Assembly: GCA_028671895.1 (NCBI GenBank)
Contig: CM053810.1
Span: forward strand, 35,195,501 to 35,259,500
DNA: 64,000 nt
Direction: 5' to 3'
From: Oenanthe sinensis
Taxonomy: Eukaryota; Streptophyta; Magnoliopsida; Apiales; Apiaceae
Part shown: in pieces, positions 21,003 to 33,900 of the stretch
How positions within the stretch are numbered: position 1 is the stretch's first letter
Layout of the letters: every line of letters starts with the position of its first letter
Program-made: the position numbers and the translations under genes
Notes under the pieces: generated by a model
What the model saw: only the letters and a program-made list of their open reading frames with translations
What the model was told of the DNA's origin: nothing
Database searches by the model: none

Positions 21003-22549
21003 TGTTGGTGTAGGTGCCCTAGAGGCAATACAATGTTTATTTTGATAAACCTTTATGTCAATTGATTATTCAATAAACATATTATGACTTTAATTACTGC
21101 GATATATTTGTTAGCATAATAAATGTCCTTAGAATCATGATACACATTGTATAGTTTAGTACATGACTTGAACTTGATATTATATAATAGATCATATTCT
21201 TAAATGTCCCTAGTCGAGTATTATTATTATAGGACAATAATAATACATAAATAGACTAGTATGTTGTTTGACAGATAACTACATCTCATTGGTTATAAGT
21301 ATGGGGATACTAAAGTCAACACATAGGTACATGCAGGAGTACATGGTACTGGACAGACCCATAGTGAGATTCTTCATGTTTAATAAAGTCATAAGAAAGA
21401 CTCACAGTGATAATGGTGTAATGATCCTTCGACTTGAGATCATTATATTTCTGTATGATGATTAATATATTTTGACTACATTAAAAGTCACTTTTGACCG
21501 GATGATGATAAAAGTGGACATCGGGTATATCATGAGTCGTATGAGAAATATGAATGATAGATAAAGGATTTAACCCTCCTATAATTAGGAGAGATATTAT
21601 TGGCCTCTTGATTGAGTGAGACTATAAAATGCATGGCCATGCTCAAATAATGATTTGTTTTTCATAGTCTACTCATGGATCAAGTAAACCCGGATTAAAT
21701 GTTGAAGAGGATGACTAAATACATGCCTCGAGTTTAATCTATAATATATATGGTTAAAGGGATTATATTACACGGAAACATTAATCACGAAAGGTTTTAT
21801 CGAATCACGATTTAATTATTATTTAATTGGGTAGCAATGATGTATTACTAGATACCGCTCATTGTTTATAATTTTATTGGAGAATAAAATTATTGCTAAT
21901 TAAATAATAGCCTATAGGGTCACACACATAGAGTACTTAGAGGAATAGTTAATTTAAATTATAGATTTAAATTAATTGATGATTATTTGAATTTTATTAT
22001 ATTAATTAAGTGAGACTTAATTAATTAAAATAATATAAATTCGAATTCGAATTTAAATTCTGCACTTAATAATTAAGTGTGACTTAGTTATTAATTAAAT
22101 AATAAAATTCGGTTTTATTATCCTAAACCTACATGGGTTAGGCTTTGCTGTTATGGGTTGCTATTATGGGCCTATTAACCAACCATTATAAATAGATAAT
22201 GTAGGGTTAATAGGTATTAAGTTTTTAAGAAAAACAAACCCTAGAAGCAGCAAAGGCAGAGGCAGAATTCGAAATCATCAAAGGAGGCTAGTACATCCAT
22301 TCCGTAATCAAGATCGTGAGACGTTCTTGAAGGTGCTCGTGTGGATACCATAGAGGTGTTTTCAAGAGGAAGACACAAGTCGTGAATGCTAGGATCTCCG
22401 TTGAGTTCGTAGTAGTCAAGACCAAACAAAGGTATGATTTCGTTTCACAATAATCAGTCCATGATTATACATGATCCTGCGTTAGGGTTCCGAAATTTTT
22501 CGTTATATTTACGTTTAATCCGCTGCATTTTATGCCTCGGAACCCAACA
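21003..22549 (+). repeat. Solo LTR of family D, 1547 bp, in element C pol
   Basis: Starts TGTTGGTGTAGGTGCC and ends GGAACCCAACA, matching in opposite orientation the 1550-bp LTRs of element D (35983-37532 and 43480-45029) with moderate divergence. A perfect 5-bp target-site duplication CATAA flanks it (20998-21002 and 22550-22554). A TATA box ATTATAAATAGAT lies at 22185-22197. No internal part is left. Confidence 0.93.
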
Positions 22550-22554
22550 CATAA

Positions 22555-22991
22555 GCCAAGATTAATGGTGCCTTTGAGATATCTGAAAATTCTCTTAACA
22601 ACAATCAAATGAGGTTCCCTTAGATTTGCCTGAAATCCAGCACATAGACATGTTGCAAACATAATATCTGATCTACTTGCATTCAAATAGAGTAGAGATC
22701 CAATCATGCCTCTGTATGTTATAATATCAGCAGGTTCTCCAGTGTGTTGATCAAGCTTGGTTGTAGTAGCCATTGGAGTTGATGCAGATGCAGAGTCTTG
22801 CATTTGAAATTTAGTGAGTAGATTCTTTGTGTATTTAGACTGATTTATGAAAATACCTTCATTGGTCTGCTTTGCTTGCAACCCTAGAAAATAACTCAAT
22901 TTTCTAATCATGTTCATTTGATACTTGGACTGCATTAGCTTTAAAAATCTTTTACAAAGTTTCTCATTAGTGGAACCAAATATAATATCAT
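22555..22991 (-). pseudogene. Element C Pol, C-terminal RT segment
   Basis: Minus-strand RT from just after the active-site Tyr (VNDIIFGSTNEKLCKRF) through FFLGLQ-like SYFLGLQAKQ, TYRGMIGSLLYLNASRSDIMFATCLC and IFRYLKGTINLGL. The second Asp of the active site is preserved but the first is Asn here (VND instead of VDD). Upstream it is cut by element E at 22997; the N-terminal half resumes at 57037. Confidence 0.85.
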
Positions 22992-22996
22992 TAACA

Positions 22997-23120
22997 TGGA
23001 GGGTTTCGGGCATGAAAATGCAGCGGAATTAACGTAAAAACAATAAAAATCGAAACCCAATCGCAGGATCCATGTATAACGTTGGATGATTATGGTGAAG
23101 AAGTTTGTACCTTAACAAAT
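22997..23120 (-). repeat. Element E 3' LTR, terminal remnant
   Basis: Begins TGGAGGGTTTCGGGCATGA on the + strand and matches 27464-27590. After CTTAACAAA it jumps straight into pol (GTGCTTTATAGGTCTG), so about 1.4 kb of LTR and the end of pol were removed by one deletion. Confidence 0.88.
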
Positions 23121-24610
23121 CGTGCTTTATAGGTCTGTACATTACCATCCATGTCGGTCTTCCTTTTGAAAACCCACTTGTACCCTATAGGTTTTACCCC
23201 TTCAGGTGGATCAACCAAAGTTCATACTTGATTAGTATACATAGATTCCATCTCAGATTTCATGGCATCCTGCCATCTCTTAGATTCTGGAGTGTTCATA
23301 GCGTCTTGGTACGTGAGAGGCTCGTCTTCATCCACAAGAATCACATCACCATCTTGAGTCAAGAGAAATCCATAATATCTCTCGGGCTCATGGTTAATCT
23401 TACCAGACCTACGACCAACCTGTGTTTCCTGAGCAGTATTGTTTTCTTGTACATTCTGCTTAGGTTCCTCCATTGGTTCAATGTTATCATGTGGGTCTCG
23501 AATTTCATCAAGATCTATTACCCTCCTACTATCTTTCTTAGACAGCATTTCTCTTTCAAGGAACACTGCAGTTCGAGCAATAAACACTTTGTTCTCGGAA
23601 CGATTATAGAAAGAATAACCCTTTGTTTCAATTGGGTATCCCACAAAATTACATTTTTCTGATTTTGGTCCTAGCTTGTCATAAGTTAGACGTTTCATAA
23701 ATGCCTCACGTCCCCAAATTTTCATAAATGACATGCTATGACATTTCTCAGCCCATATCTCATACGGAGTCTTCTGAACCGTTTTAGTAGGAACTCAGTT
23801 AAGTGTATAAGCAGTCATCTCAAGGGCGTAGCCCCAGAAACTAATTGGAAGATCTGCATGACTCATCATCGATCGCACCATGTCCAACAAAGTACGATTC
23901 CTCCTATCAGAAACTTCATTCCATTGTGGGGTTCCGGGAGGAGTGAGTTGTGATACAATACCACACTCTTTTAATAAACTTATAAATTCATGGCTTAAGT
24001 ATTCACCTTCACGATCAGATCGTAGAGTCTTAATACTTCCGCCAGTTTGCTTTTCTACTTTAGCTTTGTATTATTTGAACTTTTCAAAAGAATCGGATTT
24101 ATTCTTCATAAGATACACATATCCAAATCTACTAAAATCATCAGTAAACGTGATAAAGTAGTAAAAGCCACCTCTTGCCATAGTACGCATAGGACCACAT
24201 ACATCACTATGCATAAGTTCTAATCGTTCAGTGGCCCTTTCATCTTGTCCAGTAAAAGGAGCTTTAGTCATTTTTCCAATAAGACAAGGTTTGCATGCTT
24301 CGTATGATTCAAAGTCAAACTTATCCAAGTATCCATCTTTATGCAACTTGGAAATGCGCTTCTCATTTATATGGCCTAAACGACAGTGCCAGAGGTATGT
24401 TTGATTTGAGTTATTAGTTTTAAAACATTTGTTATTCACATTATAGATAGGAGTTTCTAAATCAAGAACATATAAACCCTTAAATAAACGTGCAACCCCA
24501 TAGGTAACATTATTCAAATAAAAGGAAAAACTATTGTTCTGAATTGAAAATGCAAAACCTTTCTTGTCCAAACAAGAAACCGAAATAATGTTTCTGCAAA
24601 TTGCAGGCAC
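23121..24610 (-). pseudogene. Element E Pol remnant (integrase and RT start)
   Basis: Minus strand, one frame throughout with in-frame stops. 24610-24071 carries the end of the protease region, the pre-integrase zinc domain (HCRLGHINEKRI...ACKPC) and the integrase start (HSDVCGPM...TFTDDFSRFGYVYL). 24070-23735 continues the integrase core (LRSDREGEY-like, PPGTPQWN, RRNRTLLD). 23734-23222 has the integrase C-terminal region, an acidic linker and the RT start (YQDAMNTPESKRWQDAMKSE). It ends by deletion into the LTR remnant near 23121. The closest relative in the window is element D pol. Confidence 0.88.
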
Positions 24611-25714
24611 GTAAAAATAGTTCTAAAGTTCTAAAATAAGCCCAGTAGACAATGATAAATAATAAGTCCCTATAGCTAAAGCAGCAACCTTTGCTCCATT
24701 GCCAACTCGTAGATCGACCTCTCCTTTAGGCAAAGTCCTACTCATTTGTAGTTCCTGCACATTTATACAAATGTGAGAACCATATCCAGTATCCAATACC
24801 CATGATGTAGAAGTAGACAAATTGACCTCTATAACATAAATACCTGAATCAGAAGCTTGACCAACCTTCTTCTTCTTCTTCTTCTTCAGATCCTCCAACT
24901 AAGCATGACAATTTCTCTTCCAATGACCTGGTTTACCACAGTAGTGACAATCACCCTTTGCAACAACACCCTTAGGCTTTAAAGCCTGTTTGGGATTAGC
25001 CTTTGGCTTGGGACCAGAAACAGATCCAATCTTCTTCTTTCTCTTCCATTTGTCTTTCCTATTAGCCTTACCTTTATTATCTACCATCAACATGGCAGCA
25101 GGTTCAGCCTTTTTCATGTTGGTTTCAGTAGTTCGTAACATGGCCAACAATTCAGTAGGTCTTTTGAATATCTCATTCATATTATAGTTCATAACAAAAT
25201 GAGTATAGTTGCGGTTCAAATATTGCAAGATCAAGTCAATCTGAGCTTCCGGACCAATCGGGAAACCCAAAGTATTAAGATACTCAATATAACCTATCAT
25301 CTTTAGAACATGTGGTTGAACAAGTTCACGTTCTCCCTGTTTACCAGCATACAGTGCTTTTCTCGTGTTGAACCTTTCTTGACGAGCTTGTCCCTCAAAC
25401 ATTCTTTGAAGGTGTTCAATCATCTCATAAGCATCCATATGCTCATGTTATTTTTGAGGCTCAACACATATGGTTGCCAACATGAGACACGCAACATCAT
25501 TCACATCATCAATATGCTTCTGATAAGCATTTTACTGAACACGAGTTGAATTCTCAGCAGGAGGAGCAGGTGAATGAATTTCAATGGCGTGAAGCTTTCG
25601 CTCATGCCTAAGGACAATCCTCAAATTCCTATACCAATCGAGGAAGTTAGTTCCTGTCAACTTGTCCTTCTCAAGGGTTGCTCTCACAGAGAAGTTATTT
25701 GTGTTATTTGCCAT
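24611..25714 (-). pseudogene. gag: Element E Gag and protease remnant
   Basis: Start ATG at 25714 (MANNTNNFSVRATLEKDKL). Then come the UBN2-type gag domain, a basic Gly/Lys/Pro-rich segment, the CCHC knuckle CHYCGKPGHWKRNC near 24945-24905, a poly-Lys stretch and the protease motif WVLDTGYGSHI near 24800-24770. The frame is the same as in pol, as in D. In-frame stops occur near 25532, 25449, 24899 and 24621. Relative to D, Cys after DTG is replaced by Tyr. Confidence 0.87.
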
Positions 25715-27462
25715 TAAATATCTACAATGTTTAAAATGCATATTAGTTAGTTGCAGAAGTTTAATTATGTTCAAGTGATTATCATATACATTCATAATAT
25801 ATATCTCCCACTATTTTTATCAAATCAACAGCCCTAACTATTAATTCGGAAAGCATTTCATTAAATCTATCTAGTGAGCCAAGATCCATATTTCATTCAT
25901 GTTTTAAGATAGCGTTAGCTAATACACCCAAAACACGACTATTTAGGTAGACAACATTAGTCGATTATATCAAATATAACGCTTGGATAGTTTGGCGGAA
26001 TAACACTTTGTACACATTTATCTAATAAATCTCACCAAACTCTATGCCTCTAAACCCACAATCCTATTGTGATGATTTAGTTAAGTTAGACCCAATGTTT
26101 CAACAAACTAAGTCATTTACTTATCACGTCTTCCCATGATTGATAAAAGCACCTTGCTTTGGCAAACCCACTCCTTCTCAATCTCTTGATAAGTATTAAA
26201 CATTAGAAGGCATCCGATTAACTTAATATGTATTTAGGGATTTTAATATTTATATGAACGATCATGATCCCATCATAAAAAGATTCTCAAATTTTCCTTG
26301 ATCAAATAATCCATTTCAATATTAGTCAATGGTTCGATTTCCAGATCGTCGGAGAAGTCACAAGCGGTCTCACTTAAAACCCAACTTTCTTACGAATAAT
26401 AATTTGCTTTTGACAAAATCTCTCCATATCAGAAAAAGAAAATTCATATTCAATACCGTGTTTCATAAACACAAGAAAATCTCATGATCGTTTGTTTAAT
26501 TTTAAAATCTTGAATCGTTACAAATTTTATCTTTCTTAAGTAGGCATGGCATGAGTGTCGTATATAATACATACATCATTCCAACACATACATATCTACA
26601 CATGCATTTATATACATATATGTATTGTGCGTAAATTAAACGTGTTTGGTTATGGTCCCATCCTATATGATATTTCCAAGCTAATAGAATTATCAAGGTC
26701 AATCTATGGTGGTTTCAAATACTACAATATTACATGTCTTTATCTTCTTATTGCTCCATCATCTGGATTGCCTCCTAGCTTCCTTGCTTCCAAGTCTCCA
26801 TTGAACAATTACATTGAATAATAAATAAATCTAATCTAATGAAATTACAAGAAGAACTCGAGTTACATTCGAGATTAACAATTAGAATAAATAAACGACA
26901 TGCAAGTCGTATTTAGAAACCAAAAATATAAAACAAAACCACTATCCTATGGGTCTTTAGGCCATAACTATTCACCATGTTATCACATAACACATGTAAT
27001 ATATCTCAGATTATATAAACATATCATATAATCATATATAATAAATTTCAAAATTTTAGAAAATAATAAATCGCCTTTTTGGGGCCTATAACGTCGTCAA
27101 ACGGCTTACAGACGGAAAGCTGAATAAATCAGTATTGCTCAGTGACACGATTCCAGTCAGAAAGCACATATCGTTTACGAATATCGGACACTGGACACAG
27201 ATTTCAGAAAATCTACCGAAGCCGTTTCAGAATTCGTATCGAATACGATTTCCATAATAAGAACAAACATGTATCATATACATAAAGCAATACACACAAT
27301 CATCCCATGATTATACAACACATGAATATCATATATTAAAATCATATAAAACATATATATCAATATATAGTCATGGCATATCATATATATATGTTTACAT
27401 ACATCAAAAAACTATTAAACACATAACCAATTCATCCCATTATACACGTAGATTTGATGCCA
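25715..27462 (-). other. Element E leader (LTR to gag), with PBS at 27451-27462
   Basis: About 1.75 kb without ORFs that I trust. Base order resembles the element D leader (41543-43479), including two hairpin blocks (26855-26911). The PBS is GATTTGATGCCA on the + strand (TGGCATCAAATC in element sense), a drifted initiator-Met type. The GC-rich tandem repeat of D is absent here. Confidence 0.75.
26855..26911 (-). other. Two conserved stem-loops in the element E leader
   Basis: ACTCGAGTTACATTCGAG (stem CTCGA/TCGAG) and, about 20 bp on, ACGACATGCAAGTCGT (stem ACGAC/GTCGT, loop ATGCAA). Both are identical in the D leader (42737-42796), although the surrounding sequence differs, so they look conserved. 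A role in RNA dimerisation or packaging is only a guess. Confidence 0.6.
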
Positions 27463-27463
27463 T

Positions 27464-27833
27464 TGAGGGGTTTCGGGCATGAAAAAGCATCGGAATTAAC
27501 GTAAAAACAATGAAAATTGAAACCCAATCGCAGGATCCATGTATAACGTTTGATGATTATGGTGAAGAAGTCTATACCTTAACAAAGCTTTCCGTGTGCT
27601 GTTTAATGGAGGTCCAGAAAAGATGAATCACAATAGCCCTTTGTTGCAAAGATCTGCTCCCCAAAGAAGTCCACACGAATGCCCGATCGTCCTACGATCA
27701 CCGGAGTCGGTACTAGCCGAATTATTTGCCTCTCTCTCTGTCTCTTTCTCTAGCCTCTCTTGATGTTGAGCAACTAGGATTTTTCTCTAAAAACGAAATC
27801 TGATGATTAAACCCTAATACGATACATCATTAT
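27464..27833 (-). repeat. Element E 5' LTR, portion downstream of the element B insertion
   Basis: Begins TGAGGGGTTTCGGGCATGA on the + strand and matches the end of the solo LTR 16778-18105 in reverse. The sequence stops at CATCATTATATATAT, where element B begins; the rest of the LTR resumes at 55824. Confidence 0.88.
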
Positions 27834-27991
27834 ATATATTCATTTGATGATGTATAATATACTAGAACAAGAGTTAGCTTAGTTTATTTGTAATATATCT
27901 TTCTAGTCTCTGAAATGTATAATCAGAGTCCAGATAGTCAATACTCAAGTTAGTTGTACTTAGAAGAATTTCTGCAGAAAGTAAAACCAGA

Positions 27992-28152
27992 GTCTTCATG
28001 AAGATCAGAGTCTGGAAGGTGATCAGAGTCTATAGACTATCGGAGTCTAAGATCTGTCGGAGTCTACAAATGATCAGAGTCTATAGTCTGGCAGAGTCTG
28101 AAGAATTCAGAGTCTATAGTCTGGCAGAGTCTGAAGAATTCAGAGTCTATAA
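27992..28152. repeat. CAGAGTCTA motif array in element B LTR
   Basis: Ten copies of (C)(A/G)GAGTCT(A/G), spaced about 10-30 bp, including a perfect 36-bp-scale duplication of the block CAGAGTCTATAGTCTGG plus its follower at about 28075-28145. The corresponding block in the 3' LTR is 55164-55324. GAGTCT and its complement AGACTC differ only at the centre of the near-palindrome AGAGTCT. Confidence 0.88.
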
Positions 28153-28336
28153 AGTTAAAGCTAAATTTGGAAGATTATCACAGATAAGGGAAGTCTTCGA
28201 AGATAAAACCAAAGATATTGCAGATATGCTATAAAAACAAGGAAGAAGAATTGCAGAAGGAAACTGTCAACTACTAATTATGAATTCTATTCCTATTGTA
28301 ATTCATATTTTTATTATTAGCTGATAGGCAGCTCTC

Positions 28337-28345
28337 TATATAAAC
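28337..28345 (+). promoter_or_regulatory. TATA box of element B 5' LTR
   Basis: TATATAAAC, about 185 bp downstream of the motif array and preserved in the 3' LTR at 55511-55519. A start site 25-35 bp downstream would be expected. Confidence 0.65.
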
Positions 28346-28652
28346 TCTATGTAACCTAATTGTAAAAGTGTGGAAAATCGAAGCAAAATTTGTTTGAGTG
28401 AAATTTTGTGAGTGCATGGAAATAGAGAGAGTTGCTGTGATAAACACAAAGAAGCTGCTAAGGTTTGTGTACACCCTAGGAGAGTTTTGTATTTATAAAT
28501 CCATAATAAAAACAGTACTTATTCATATCTTTGTGTTTGATCTTTGTTCTTAATTCATATATGTTTATTGCTATTGAGTTGATTTTAAATCAGGCAGAAA
28601 AGACACACAAGTATTCAATCCCCCCTTCTACTTGTGCAACTGGGAAAACAAT

Positions 28653-28664
28653 TGGTATCAGAGC
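28653..28664 (+). other. Element B primer-binding site
   Basis: TGGTATCAGAGC, the exact plant copia initiator-Met tRNA site, two bases after the LTR end. Confidence 0.92.
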
Positions 28665-28687
28665 CTAACGTTTAAAATCGATCAAAG

Positions 28688-30979
28688 ATGTCTGGAAACA
28701 AAGATGGCAATTCTAAGATTCCTATGCTTAAGAGAAACGAGTTCACCCACTGGAAGGTTAAGATGGTGCACCATCTGGAAGCAACAGACCCTGACTATCT
28801 TGAAAGAATTCATGAAGGACCCTATGTGCCCTTAAAGCTAGTGCCTCAAATCAATGAAGAAGGCAAAGTAACTGAAGAACACTTCATTGAAAAACTAAAG
28901 GCTGAATGGACAAAAGAGGACAAGGAGAATGTTCTTAAGGAGGCAAAGGTCAAAAACATACTCTTTAACAGTTTGGATTCTGTTCTTATAAACTGTGTTA
29001 TATCATGTCAAACTGCTAAGGAGATGTGGACAAAACTTGAAGTGCACTGTCAAGGAACTAAAGATGTCAAGAAAAATGCAAGGTCTTTGCTAATTCAAGA
29101 GTATGAGTATTTTGAAGCAAAATCTGGAGAATCTATTACTGAGATGTATGATAGGTTTACTAAACTCTTGAATGAGATGGCTATGCTTGGTAAGGTTTAT
29201 GATTCTGAACATACCAACACCAAGTTTCTGAGAGCACTTCCTGAAGAGTGGGACAATAAGACTACAGCCATAAGGGAAGCTAGAGATTTGGATGAACTAA
29301 CTCTAGAAGAATTGTATGGCAGGCTCAAGACATATGATTTAGAGATGCAACAGAGGAAGAATAAGAAGTATGTGAAGATAAAATCTGTAGCACTCTTAAT
29401 GGAGTCTGAAAAAGAACAACAGGAACAACAACTGAAACAAGAATCAAGGATTCAAGGAAGAAGGGTAAAACTGTTATGGAGTCAGAGTCTACTGACACAG
29501 ACTCTGATTCTGATGAAGAGATTGATCTAAGTCAAATGATGGCTATGTTTGCCAAAACTTTCAAAAAAATGAAATTTAACAAAAGAACTTGCAAATTTAG
29601 CAAAAGGCCATCATTCAAGAAGGAAGATGAGAAGACTGAGAAGAGTAAAAGTACTATAATCAAACTTGACAAAGCAAAGGTCAAATGTTTCAACTGTGGA
29701 ATATTGGGGCACTTTGCCAGTGAATACAGAAAGTCAAAAAGTCAAGGAAAAGGAAAAGCACTTTTATTAACAGGAAAGGATTGGGCAGATTCAAGCTCAG
29801 AGGATGAAATTGATTATGAAAATCTAGCATTGATGGCATCCTCCTCAAGAAAATCACAATCTCCCAAATAACCCTTATCTCCTAAAACTCAGGTATCAAT
29901 CTTTACTCCTGAATCCGTAATTAACTTAGACTCTAATGGCATAGAAATTGTGCAAAATGAGGTTATTAAAATAATGACAACATGTAGGTCTCTCACTAGT
30001 GAAAGTGAAAGGTTGAGAGAAAAAAATTTAACCTTAACTAAAAGGAATGATCATTTAGAGTCTGAGTTAATATTAATGGAACAATACAAAAAGGATTCTG
30101 AGAAAAATAGTCATAATTACACTGAAATTTTGAAAGCCTATGACTATGTTAAGAATGAACTAGAAGAAGAAAGACTTAAGTTTAAAGTCTGGATAGACTC
30201 TGGTAGAAAAGTTCAAGAAATTCTCAATAATCAAAATGTTTGTCAAACTGCTGGTCTAGGCTATGAAAATAGTCAAGGCAAAAGACCTATTGTTGAGAAT
30301 GATAACAATGGAGAAGCTAGCCAAGCTAATAAGACTAAAGACAAAAGCACATTTGTTCCTGTTAAGTTTGTGACTCCTAAAGAAAAGACTGAAACCACAA
30401 ACTCATCTGTTAATAGTCCCCTTGTTGTTGAATAAGACAGATGAAACTGGAACAAATAACTCTAAGAAAAATATTAACATAGGGTACTTGTCTAAGTCTA
30501 GGTTAAAAGAAAGGCTAGAGAACTTATCAGAGTCTACCAAAACTAGGAGAAATAGGAATGATAAGGAAGGCAAAGCAAATAATTATCAAAAGGATCCTAA
30601 TGCTCCTAGAAAGAAGTGTTTTAGATGTGGCAACCACAACCATTTAGCTATAGATTGTAAAGCAAAAATTGAAAAAGAATCAGAGTTTAATCTTCCACAG
30701 ACTCTGAAAAGTCACTACATTCCACAAAAACCTTGTTATCACTGTGGTAGCATATTTCACTCTATTTATATGTGTAGAGACTACCATGAATTGTATTTCA
30801 ATTTTTATGAGCTAAAATCATCTATTGACAAAAGCTGGTATGACACTGTTAAGACTCCACCAGAGTCAAAAGCAACAAAGGAGACAGGTAAATCAAAGGT
30901 GAAAATTGCTAAACCTGTTTCACCTAAAGTTAGAGGAAAAGGATCCAAAACTGTTTAGATCCCCAAAATAACTAACTAG
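28688..30979 (+). pseudogene. gag: Element B Gag, frameshifted
   Basis: Starts MSGNKDGNSKIPMLKRNEF with a UBN2-type domain. It shifts frame near 29465-29480, has a TAA at 29869-29871, shifts again near 30425, and ends with TAG at 30956-30958 where relatives have Trp (V-W-IPK). The ancestral stop is probably 30977-30979. The first zinc knuckle (29686-29727) has lost its last Cys (Tyr instead). A heptad-rich segment lies at about 29950-30230. Two further C-x2-C-x4-H-x4-C motifs follow (CFRCGNHNHLAIDC near 30619 and CYHCGSIFHSIYMC near 30733). Confidence 0.88.
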
Positions 30980-30996
30980 TTGCCTTATGTATGCAG

Positions 30997-33900
30997 GGAA
31001 CAAGGGTAAAGAATGTAATCCTAATCCTGGACAGTGGATGCTCAGGACACATGACTGGAAAGAAATCCCTGCTTACAGACTTTGTGGAAATGGCTGGCCC
31101 AGAAGTGTCCTTTGGAGATGGAAAGAAAGGACAAACACTGGGATATGGCAAGATTGTACTTGAGAATGTCATCATTGAACAAGTAGCTCTAGTTGATGGC
31201 TTAAGACACAATTTGATAAGCATAAGTCAACTAGGAGATAAAGGTTACCATACTGGCTTTGACAACAAAGAGTGTCTTGTGACTCACAAAGAAACAGGTA
31301 TTCTGGTTTTTAAAGGTCACAGACATGGTAACATTTATGAAGCCAACTTGGAGGATTGCATACACAGTGAACTCCCATGCCTATATAACAAGGCCTCAAT
31401 TGAAGAAAGCTGGAAATGACACAAGAACTGTCACATATCAACTTTAAAACACTAAACAAGTTGGTTAAACATAATCTTGTAAGAGGATTACCAAAGGTTG
31501 ATTTTGTGCAAGATGGACTCTGTGAAGCATGTCAACTTGGAAAGCAAAAGAAATCATCTTTCAAGAGCAAGACAATCAACACCATTTCTGAACCCTTTTA
31601 TTTATTGCACCTTGATTTATTTGGTCCAGTAAATGTTATGTCTATTAATAAAAAGAAATATACTCTTGTTATTGTAGATGATTTTACAAGATTCACATGG
31701 GTTTTCTTTCTACATTCAAAGGATGAAGCTCTACAACACAATAGACCATATCACTTTTCTGGAAAGAAATTCAAAGAAAACAGTTAGAGTTCTAAGGAGT
31801 GACAATGGTACTGAATTCAAGAATTCAATCATGGAGGACTACTATGCTTTAAAAGGAATTACTCAACAATTTTCTGCACCAGGAACTCTTCAACAAAATG
31901 GAGTTGTGGAGAGAAAGAATAGAACTCTCATAGAAGCTTCGAGAACAATGCTGGAAGAGTCTAAACTACCAGTATATTTTTGGGCAGAGGCAGTCAATAC
32001 AACATGTTTCACTCAAAACTGTACTTTAATAAACATGCATGGAAAGATTCCCTATGAAATGATAAAGGACAAGAAGCCAAGTGTGAAACACTTTCACATA
32101 TTTGGATACAAGTTTTATGTGCTGAAAGTACATCCTGAAAATCTGAGCAAATTTGAAGCCAAAGCATATGAATCAATTTTTCTTGGATATGAATCAAACT
32201 CAAAAGCATTCAGAAAGTTTAATCTCAGAACCAAAATTGTTATGGAATCTATTCATGTTGCATTTGATGATAAAAAGTTTACAGGATTGCAGGATGAGTC
32301 AGAGTCTATTACACTGGAATTTGAAAATCTAAAAAGTTCGGAGATAAATGAAGAAGAAGAGGATGAAGACTCTCATGTAACTTCTAATCCAACACAAGAA
32401 CCTGCACATTCTGAGGGGGAGCTAGAAAATACAACTCCAAATGATTCAGAGTCTAACAGGTCAGAGTCTACGCATATAGAGTCTAGACAGAATGAGTCAA
32501 CAGGTCTGGATGAAGCAACTTTGAACCCTTGACAGAGTCAAGCAATTTAGGGGGAGCCTCTTCATTTGAATTTCACTTAAATACAGAAGATGCAAATGAC
32601 TTAGAGGGAGCTTCAAGTTCAAGAATCAATCTTCCACCAGCTAGAAAATGGACAAGAGGTCACACTCCTGACTTAATAATTGGTGACCCTGAGAGTGGTG
32701 TACAAACAAGAACAGCCACTCAAAATGAATGTCTTTATAGCTATTTTCTCTCAAAGAATGAACCCAAGAAAATTGAGGAAGCCTTGCAAGACCCTGATTA
32801 GATAATTGCAATGCAAGAGGAATTGAATGAATTTGAGAGAAACAAAGTGTGGAAACTTGTAACAAGACCTAGAGATAGATCAGTTGTTGGTGCAAAATGG
32901 GTGTACAGAAACAAACTTGATGAGAGTGGAACTGTAATAAGAAACAAAGCAAGGCTAGTTGCAAAAGGATACTCACGGGAGGAAGGAATTGATTATGATG
33001 AAACTTTTGCACCAGTAGCAAGATTGGAAGCTATAAGAATGTTTCTTGCCTTTGCAGCTTATTCAAAATTTAAGGTGTATCAGATGGATGTAAAAAGTGC
33101 CTTCTTGAATGGAAAATTGGAAGAAGAAGTCTATGTGGAGCAACCACCAGGATTTGTTGATCTAAAATATCCTGATCATGATTACATATTAGATAAGGCA
33201 CTTTATGGATTGAAGCAAGCACCTAGAGCATGGTATGAAACTCTTTCAAAATTTCTTCTTGAAAATGGATTCATAAGAGGTACCATTGACAAAACTCTCT
33301 TTATTAGAAAGTATAAAGGTGACATTTTGCTTGTCCAAATTTATGTTGATGATATTATATTTGGATCTACTAATGACAAACTCTGTGAAAAGTTTAGTAA
33401 ACTAATGCAGTCAAATTATGAAATGAGCATGATGGGAAAATTGAACTTCTTTTTGGGGCTTCAAGTCAAACAGAATGATGATGGAATTTTCATCAATCAA
33501 ACAAAGTATGTAAAAGAACTATTGAAGAAGTTTGATATGCAAGATTCTACAACTGCTAAAACTCCCATGTCAACAGCCACTAAGCTAGACTCTGACCCAA
33601 AGGGTAAGAAAGTTGACAACACCAGCTACAGAGGTATGATTGGCTCATTATTATATTTAACTGCTAGTAGACCAGATATAATGTTTACAACTTGTCTGTG
33701 TGCTAGATTTCAAGCTGACCCCAGAGAATCACATTTAATAGCTGTAAAAAGAATTTTTAGATATCTCAAGGGGGTACAAACTCTTGGACTTTGGTATCCT
33801 AGAGAGTCAGATTTTTCATTAATTGGCTATTCAGATTCTGACTATGCAGGATGCAAAGTAGACAGGAAAAGCACAACAGGTCAGTGCCAATTTCTTGGCA

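Larger units (their letters stand above)
27834..28650 (+). repeat. Element B 5' LTR, about 817 bp
   Basis: Matches the reassembled 3' LTR (48854-48963 plus 55110-55823) from ATATATTCATTTG on. Contains ten GAGTCT-type motifs at 27992-28152, a TATA box, and the end GGGAAAACA before the PBS. Confidence 0.93.

Noticed and set aside
27992..28152. Motif arrays as possible CRISPR or satellite
   Set aside because: Spacing is irregular, units are about 9-11 bp, and they sit in LTRs and coding linkers of a plant retroelement.
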